Below are positions 29,245 through 32,341 of a DNA stretch of 32,341 nucleotides, one piece after another (position 1 is the first letter of the stretch; each line of letters begins with the position of its first letter). The stretch is taken from the IMG/VR virus record IMGVR_UViG_3300031576_000227, positions 1-32,341 of that record. One strand, 5' to 3'. The DNA comes from a virus. Position numbers and translations under genes: made by a program. The notes under the pieces are model-generated. The model was not told the origin of the DNA. It did not search any database and saw only the letters and a program-made list of their open reading frames with translations.

Positions 29245-29273
29245 TTGACAAACAGGAAGTAGCTTCCTATACT
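29245..29273 (+). promoter_or_regulatory. Strong sigma70 promoter before the GHKL gene
   Basis: TTGACA, a 17-base spacer and TATACT give a perfect -35 and a five-of-six -10. It is the best promoter in the window and reads towards the GHKL ATPase gene 83 bases downstream. Operator 1 fills the spacer. Confidence 0.85.
29254..29268. promoter_or_regulatory. Operator 1 (15-bp dyad in promoter spacer)
   Basis: AGGAAG, centre TAG, CTTCCT form a perfect dyad between the -35 and -10 boxes. Binding here would exclude RNA polymerase. The neighbouring XRE protein is the likely ligand. Confidence 0.7.
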
Positions 29274-29280
29274 AGTACGT

Positions 29281-29295
29281 AGGAACTAACTTCCT
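29281..29295. promoter_or_regulatory. Operator 2 (15-bp dyad just downstream of promoter)
   Basis: AGGAACTAACTTCCT has the same outer arms AGGAA/TTCCT as operator 1. Its centre lies 27 bases downstream of that of operator 1. It would cover the transcription start. Two similar sites allow cooperative repression. Confidence 0.65.
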
Positions 29296-29355
29296 TGCGA
29301 GCGACCGGCAAGTCAGGTCGCAGGCTGTCGGCGAAGGCCGACGGGAGGATAGGTC

Positions 29356-30447
29356 ATGAGTAACTGGTTTTCGGTGGACAAGGCTGGGCTGGCCGCGGTG
29401 CTTGAACGACGCGGCAAAGCGTTCGCCCTGTTTGAATTGGTGCAGAACGCTTGGGACTCTGGGGCCGAGCGTGTCAGTGTGACGCTCACGCCGATTCCCG
29501 GCCAAGCGTATGCACAGCTTGAAATCGATGACAATGGGGAAGGCTTCGCGGACCTGAGTCACGCTCACACGATGTTCGCGAGGTCCACGCGGGCCGACGA
29601 TGCCGAGAAGCGTGGCCGGTTCAACCTGGGGGAGAAGCTGGTCCTGAGCGTCTGCCGTTGGGCTGCAATCGAAACCACAAGCGGTACGCTGGAATTCTGC
29701 AATACCGGCAATCTCCGTCGCGGCTCGGACAAGAGGGAATCGGGAACGCGGTTCGTCGCCGAGATCAAGATGACGCGCGACGAATACGGTGAATGCTGCG
29801 AGGCCATGCGCCGTCTCATCCCGCCAGTCGCCACGACCTTCAACGGCGCTGAGATCGAACGGCCGGATTCCATCGCCCGCTTTGATACCAAACTGCCGAC
29901 GGAGATTGCCGACGCCGACGGGCTCCTGCGCCGCACAACGCGGCTGGGCACAGTTGAAGTCTACGAAGGCAACGGCGAACTCCTGGAACTCGGCATCCCG
30001 GTGTGCGAGACGACGAACGGCTACCGCGTCAACGTGCTCCAGAAGGTTCCTCTGAACATGGAGCGGGACAACGTGACGCCGGCCTTCCTGCGAACGATCC
30101 AGGCCGCACTCCTGAACAATGTGCATGACCGGCTCTCGCCCGAAGAGGCGTCAATGCCGTGGGCTCAAGAGGCAGCCGGTGATGCCAGAGCCACGCCCGC
30201 TGCCGTTAAGGCGGTCATCAAGGCCAGGTTCGGCGAACGAGCGGTAGTCGCCACGCCGAACGATCCGATGGCGAATGCAGCGGCGGAAGCGGCCGGGTTC
30301 ACGGTGATTCCTGGCGGCTCGCTGAGCGCCGACGCCTGGGCGAATATCCGCAAGCATAACCTCTTGCTACCAGCGTCGCAGGTGTTCCCGACGCCGAAGC
30401 CTGAGGCGCTGGCGAACGCAACGCGCTGTCCGATGTGTGGGCGATGA
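29356..30447 (+). CDS. GHKL-type ATPase of phage origin
   Basis: The 363-residue protein has an N-terminal GHKL ATP-binding fold as in Hsp90, MutL and MORC proteins. The N box 'FELVQNAWDSGA' contains Glu27 and Asn31, 'IDDNGEGF' contains Asp59, and 'GRFNLGEKLVLSV' serves as the Gly-rich lid. Residues about 130-240 form a second domain of the ribosomal S5-like type found behind such folds. The C-terminus ends in 'CPMCGR', half of a zinc site. GGGAGG precedes the ATG. It is the first gene behind the strongest promoter and two operators, so expression is tightly controlled. Phage homologues have no established role. Confidence 0.78.
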   Translation: MSNWFSVDKAGLAAVLERRGKAFALFELVQNAWDSGAERVSVTLTPIPGQAYAQLEIDDNGEGFADLSHAHTMFARSTRADDAEKRGRFNLGEKLVLSVCRWAAIETTSGTLEFCNTGNLRRGSDKRESGTRFVAEIKMTRDEYGECCEAMRRLIPPVATTFNGAEIERPDSIARFDTKLPTEIADADGLLRRTTRLGTVEVYEGNGELLELGIPVCETTNGYRVNVLQKVPLNMERDNVTPAFLRTIQAALLNNVHDRLSPEEASMPWAQEAAGDARATPAAVKAVIKARFGERAVVATPNDPMANAAAEAAGFTVIPGGSLSADAWANIRKHNLLLPASQVFPTPKPEALANATRCPMCGR

Positions 30448-30553
30448 AACCTCCCGCGCTCGTCCCGCTGCTTGGCGTCAAGTCAGGCAGCGGGCGGCGC
30501 GGCCTTTTGTGCAGCTAACCAAACGCTCGCTCCTGCGGGCCGGTGGGAGAAGG

Positions 30554-30904
30554 ATGATGGCGACGAGAACGCGAGCACAGAAAGCCGCTGCACTCCACTC
30601 GTGGGGTTTTGTCGCCGTGCACAAATGGGCCGAGAACTGGAAGGGCGACGCGATCAACAGCGTCTATGAGCGGTGCAGTACGTGCGGAGTAATACGCCGT
30701 TACACGCAAGGCAGTCCAACCCCGACGGTGATGTACCTGCTGCTGGACGGACTTGACTGGTGTTCGGTGCAACACCATTTGAGAACTCCCAGCATGATCC
30801 GCGTCCTTCTCTACCTGACGATCTTCGCCCTGGCGGTCACGGCGATTGCCGGCTGCTGCTCGGTGCGAAAGCAGAAGGCGACGGAGTATGGAGTGTACAC
30901 GTGA
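30554..30904 (+). CDS. Small protein with zinc-ribbon start and lipoprotein-like end
   Basis: The 116-residue frame begins at tandem ATGs after GGAGAAGG. Residues about 20-80 include 'CSTCGVIRRYTQG', as in small phage zinc ribbons. Residues 81-116 read 'MIRVLLYLTIFALAVTAIAGCC' and then a short polar tail. That end looks like a complete lipoprotein signal peptide with lipobox Ala-Ile-Ala-Gly-Cys. A second start at base 30795 in the same frame could therefore produce a 36-residue lipoprotein, but only a weak GAGAA precedes it. The frame is open further upstream without support. Confidence 0.5.
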   Translation: MMATRTRAQKAAALHSWGFVAVHKWAENWKGDAINSVYERCSTCGVIRRYTQGSPTPTVMYLLLDGLDWCSVQHHLRTPSMIRVLLYLTIFALAVTAIAGCCSVRKQKATEYGVYT

Positions 30905-31131
30905 TGACGACTGCCGAACGCATGATGGAACTGGTGCAGTGGGAGATTCTGCCCGCGCCAGAGAACACCGACGGTGATCTACCTTACGCGACCAGCGTCG
31001 GCATTCTGAGTATTGGAGACTTTCATTTGCAAGTCTACCAACTCAGCAATGGACAGCGTGTCATCGACGAACGCGACCTCAAGGTGTTCTTCGGGCTTGA
31101 CGGTAGTCATTCCCCCGTGGCCCCGGAGTAG
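30904..31131 (+). CDS. Hypothetical protein with P63C/Bro-N-like start (75 aa)
   Basis: The start ATG overlaps the previous stop as TGATG, and an adjacent GTG is also possible. The 75-residue product contains 'SVGILSIGDFHLQVYQLSNGQRVIDERDLKVFFG'. That resembles the opening of phage P63C or Bro-type antirepressor proteins, where a beta hairpin precedes 'G.R.....L...LG'. If so, it lacks the rest of the domain and would be a remnant or a minimal version. Confidence 0.5.
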   Translation: MTTAERMMELVQWEILPAPENTDGDLPYATSVGILSIGDFHLQVYQLSNGQRVIDERDLKVFFGLDGSHSPVAPE

Positions 31132-31178
31132 GTGCAGGGGATCGAAACGGGGCCACTCTTTCAAAAGGAAATTACACA

Positions 31179-31439
31179 ATGGCACGCTGGCAACTGACCA
31201 TCTCTGGGAGTGGCGTCCGCAAGGCTTCAGTTGAAAAGCTGGCGAAGAAGATGCAAGACGAGTTCGGGAAAGACACGAGTATCAGCGTCACGGACGCAAC
31301 ACCGCCAGAAAGCCGTTCAGACCGATTTAGCAGCGCGATGTCTCTTGTCGGCGACGCGCGTAGCGAAGTGGAGGAGCTACGCGACGAGCTACAGAACTGG
31401 CTTGACGGCCTGCCTGGCCTGGAGTCGAAGAGGGGATAA
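31179..31439 (+). CDS. Hypothetical acidic helical protein (86 aa)
   Basis: The 86-residue protein follows AAAGGA with nine-base spacing. It starts with a beta strand ('MARWQLTISGSG'), then a helix 'ASVEKLAKKMQDEF', a Ser-rich linker and a C-terminal coiled segment 'ARSEVEELRDELQNWLDGLPG'. It looks like a small adaptor or antagonist, but no family is recognised. Codon use is slightly less GC-rich than that of its neighbours. Confidence 0.58.
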   Translation: MARWQLTISGSGVRKASVEKLAKKMQDEFGKDTSISVTDATPPESRSDRFSSAMSLVGDARSEVEELRDELQNWLDGLPGLESKRG

Positions 31440-31558
31440 TGGCCGCCCAGCAAGCTCGCCCAACGGGAGAAAGCCCCATGACCACGTATCACGATGCCCA
31501 GCGAGCCGCTGCTGTCGCCGATTCGATCCTTATCGACGCATCATTCTCTGCTGGCTGA
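31439..31558 (+). CDS. Short ORF (39 aa), doubtful
   Basis: The ATG overlaps the upstream stop as TAATG. A second in-frame ATG at 31478 follows GGGAGA and would give 26 residues ('MTTYHDAQRAAAVADSILID'). The following 95 bases before the next gene contain another open frame without its own good start ('WLNQRDKEEFMQAMRRSRF'). The two could be halves of one broken gene. Confidence 0.3.
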   Translation: MAAQQARPTGESPMTTYHDAQRAAAVADSILIDASFSAG

Positions 31559-31653
31559 ACCAGCGTGATAAAGAAGAGTTCATGCAAGCCATGCGGCGGT
31601 CTCGGTTTCCTGACCAGTGGCCAGGCCACGAAGCCCAACTAGGAGGATCAGAA

Positions 31654-32341
31654 ATGCCAACTGCAACGAACGTACTCGATCTGCTAATCCCACTCGCCGA
31701 CGCCCACGCGAAGGCCGACGAGTACATTACCGGGACCTACTGGGACACGGCCAGGCGCAAGGGTTGCAGCGTCGGCTGCACCATCGCTGACGCGAAGAAG
31801 CTCAAGCTCGTAAACGGCATGGATGACGACGACCACGCCGGCCTTGCCGCTCTGTTTGGCGTCCCCGAAATGCTCTGCTACTTGCAGGACCACATTTACG
31901 AGGGCCTGCCCAACGACAAGCGGGCAGGGTGGACGCCGCGTTTTTTGCGGGCGCTCAAGTCGGCACGCGATTGCTCTAACGCGCCAGCCAGGATCATGTC
32001 GCGGCTCTGCAACAAGCTCGCGAACGACGCCATACGCGACGATGTTCGCGTGGTTGCGCAGGCGACCGCCAAGCTATGGCTGCGACGAGCCAATGGCGAC
32101 GAACCGAACGAAGCGGAATGGGACGCGGCGTGGCAGCAAGCCGACGCGGCGCGGCAGAAAGCCGACGCGGCGTGGCAGCAAGCCTACGCGGCGCAGCAGC
32201 AAGCCGAGGCGGTGCGGCAGCAAGCCTACGCGGCGCGGCAGCAAGCCGACGCGGCGCGGCAGCAAGCCTACGCGGCGCAGCAGCAAGCCGAGGCGGTGCG
32301 GCAGCAAGCCGACGCGGCGCGGCAGCAAGCCGACGCGGCGC
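31654..32341 (+). CDS. Conserved protein with alanine-rich heptad repeats (partial at window end)
   Basis: The gene has AGGAGG seven bases before the ATG and runs off the window, leaving 229 residues. Residues 1-150 match a widespread uncharacterised family: 'KGCSVGCTIADAK', 'DHAGLAALFGVPEMLCYLQDHIYEGLPND', 'GWTPRFLRALKSARD'. From residue 157 it consists of seven-residue repeats of the type DAARQQA. These would form a long helix. Relatives in phages and cyanobacteria also end in Ala-rich repeats. Function is unknown, and a structural or immunity-like role would be a guess. Repeat number may vary. Confidence 0.78.
   Translation, partial: MPTATNVLDLLIPLADAHAKADEYITGTYWDTARRKGCSVGCTIADAKKLKLVNGMDDDDHAGLAALFGVPEMLCYLQDHIYEGLPNDKRAGWTPRFLRALKSARDCSNAPARIMSRLCNKLANDAIRDDVRVVAQATAKLWLRRANGDEPNEAEWDAAWQQADAARQKADAAWQQAYAAQQQAEAVRQQAYAARQQADAARQQAYAAQQQAEAVRQQADAARQQADAA
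32122..32341 (+). repeat. 21-bp coding tandem repeat, at least 10 copies
   Basis: Units encode (D/Y/E)-A-(A/V)-(R/W/Q)-Q-(Q/K)-A. About 10.5 copies are present up to the window end. Copies 4-7 and 8-11 are related as an 84-bp higher-order repeat, with the order Tyr, Glu, Tyr, Asp versus Tyr, Glu, Asp, Asp at the first position. The true copy number lies outside the window. Confidence 0.95.

Noticed and set aside
30444-30518. A 24-codon frame in an ATGA overlap after the GHKL gene
   Set aside because: The product has no recognisable feature and no ribosome binding site of its own; overlap alone is too little.
31565-31642. A 25-codon frame from GTG with a CKPC pair
   Set aside because: It has no ribosome binding site and overlaps the leader of the next gene; too short to support.
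32122-32341. Possible CRISPR array
   Set aside because: The 21-bp units are contiguous without spacers and stay in frame within a coding gene.

Overview
The window reads as a contiguous stretch of a high-GC, temperate, long-tailed (siphovirus-like) double-stranded DNA phage. I infer a host in the Planctomycetota. The distal-tail, fibre and head-joining proteins resemble families I associate with planctomycete prophages, and the one antisense gene in the tail block encodes a secreted protein built from domains typical of that phylum. The host call rests on recognition without any search, so treat it as likely rather than proven.

Positions 61-8421 hold DNA packaging and head genes on the plus strand: a phospholipase D-like protein, small and large terminase, a tiny zinc-ribbon protein, a terminator, a gpW-position joining protein, a lambda-type portal, and a protease-scaffold-capsid fusion. 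Positions 8461-13632 hold capsid decoration, head-tail connection, tail tube and tail chaperone genes, the last with an apparent -1 frameshift. Positions 13607-20834 hold the tape measure, distal tail, fibre and several cysteine-rich proteins. They are interrupted by a minus-strand cargo (moron) gene at 15453-16313.

Positions 20953-23625 form the lysogeny region. An XRE regulator and a zinc-finger protein lie on the minus strand. Facing them is a plus-strand promoter with an operator palindrome between its -35 and -10 boxes, followed by four small early genes that share a repeated stop/start junction. Next come a 46-bp 3' half of a tRNA-Gly(GCC) gene (the attachment site) and a minus-strand tyrosine integrase. 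Since phage-like genes lie on both sides of the half tRNA, this looks like attP of an unintegrated genome.

Positions 23828-32341 are early/accessory genes: two conserved phage proteins flanking a purine-rich repeat, a Mom-like acyltransferase, a frameshifted zinc-ribbon gene, csrA, a DpdA-like (tRNA-guanine transglycosylase-like) DNA modification protein, several small zinc-binding proteins, a second XRE regulator, a strong promoter with two operators, a GHKL ATPase, and an alanine-rich repeat protein cut by the window edge. The most unusual feature is at the DpdA-like gene. The start codon with a good ribosome binding site is one frame away from the coding frame, and a U UUU UUC slippery heptamer joins the two. 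No lysis, polymerase, helicase or primase gene was recognised, so part of the genome probably lies outside.
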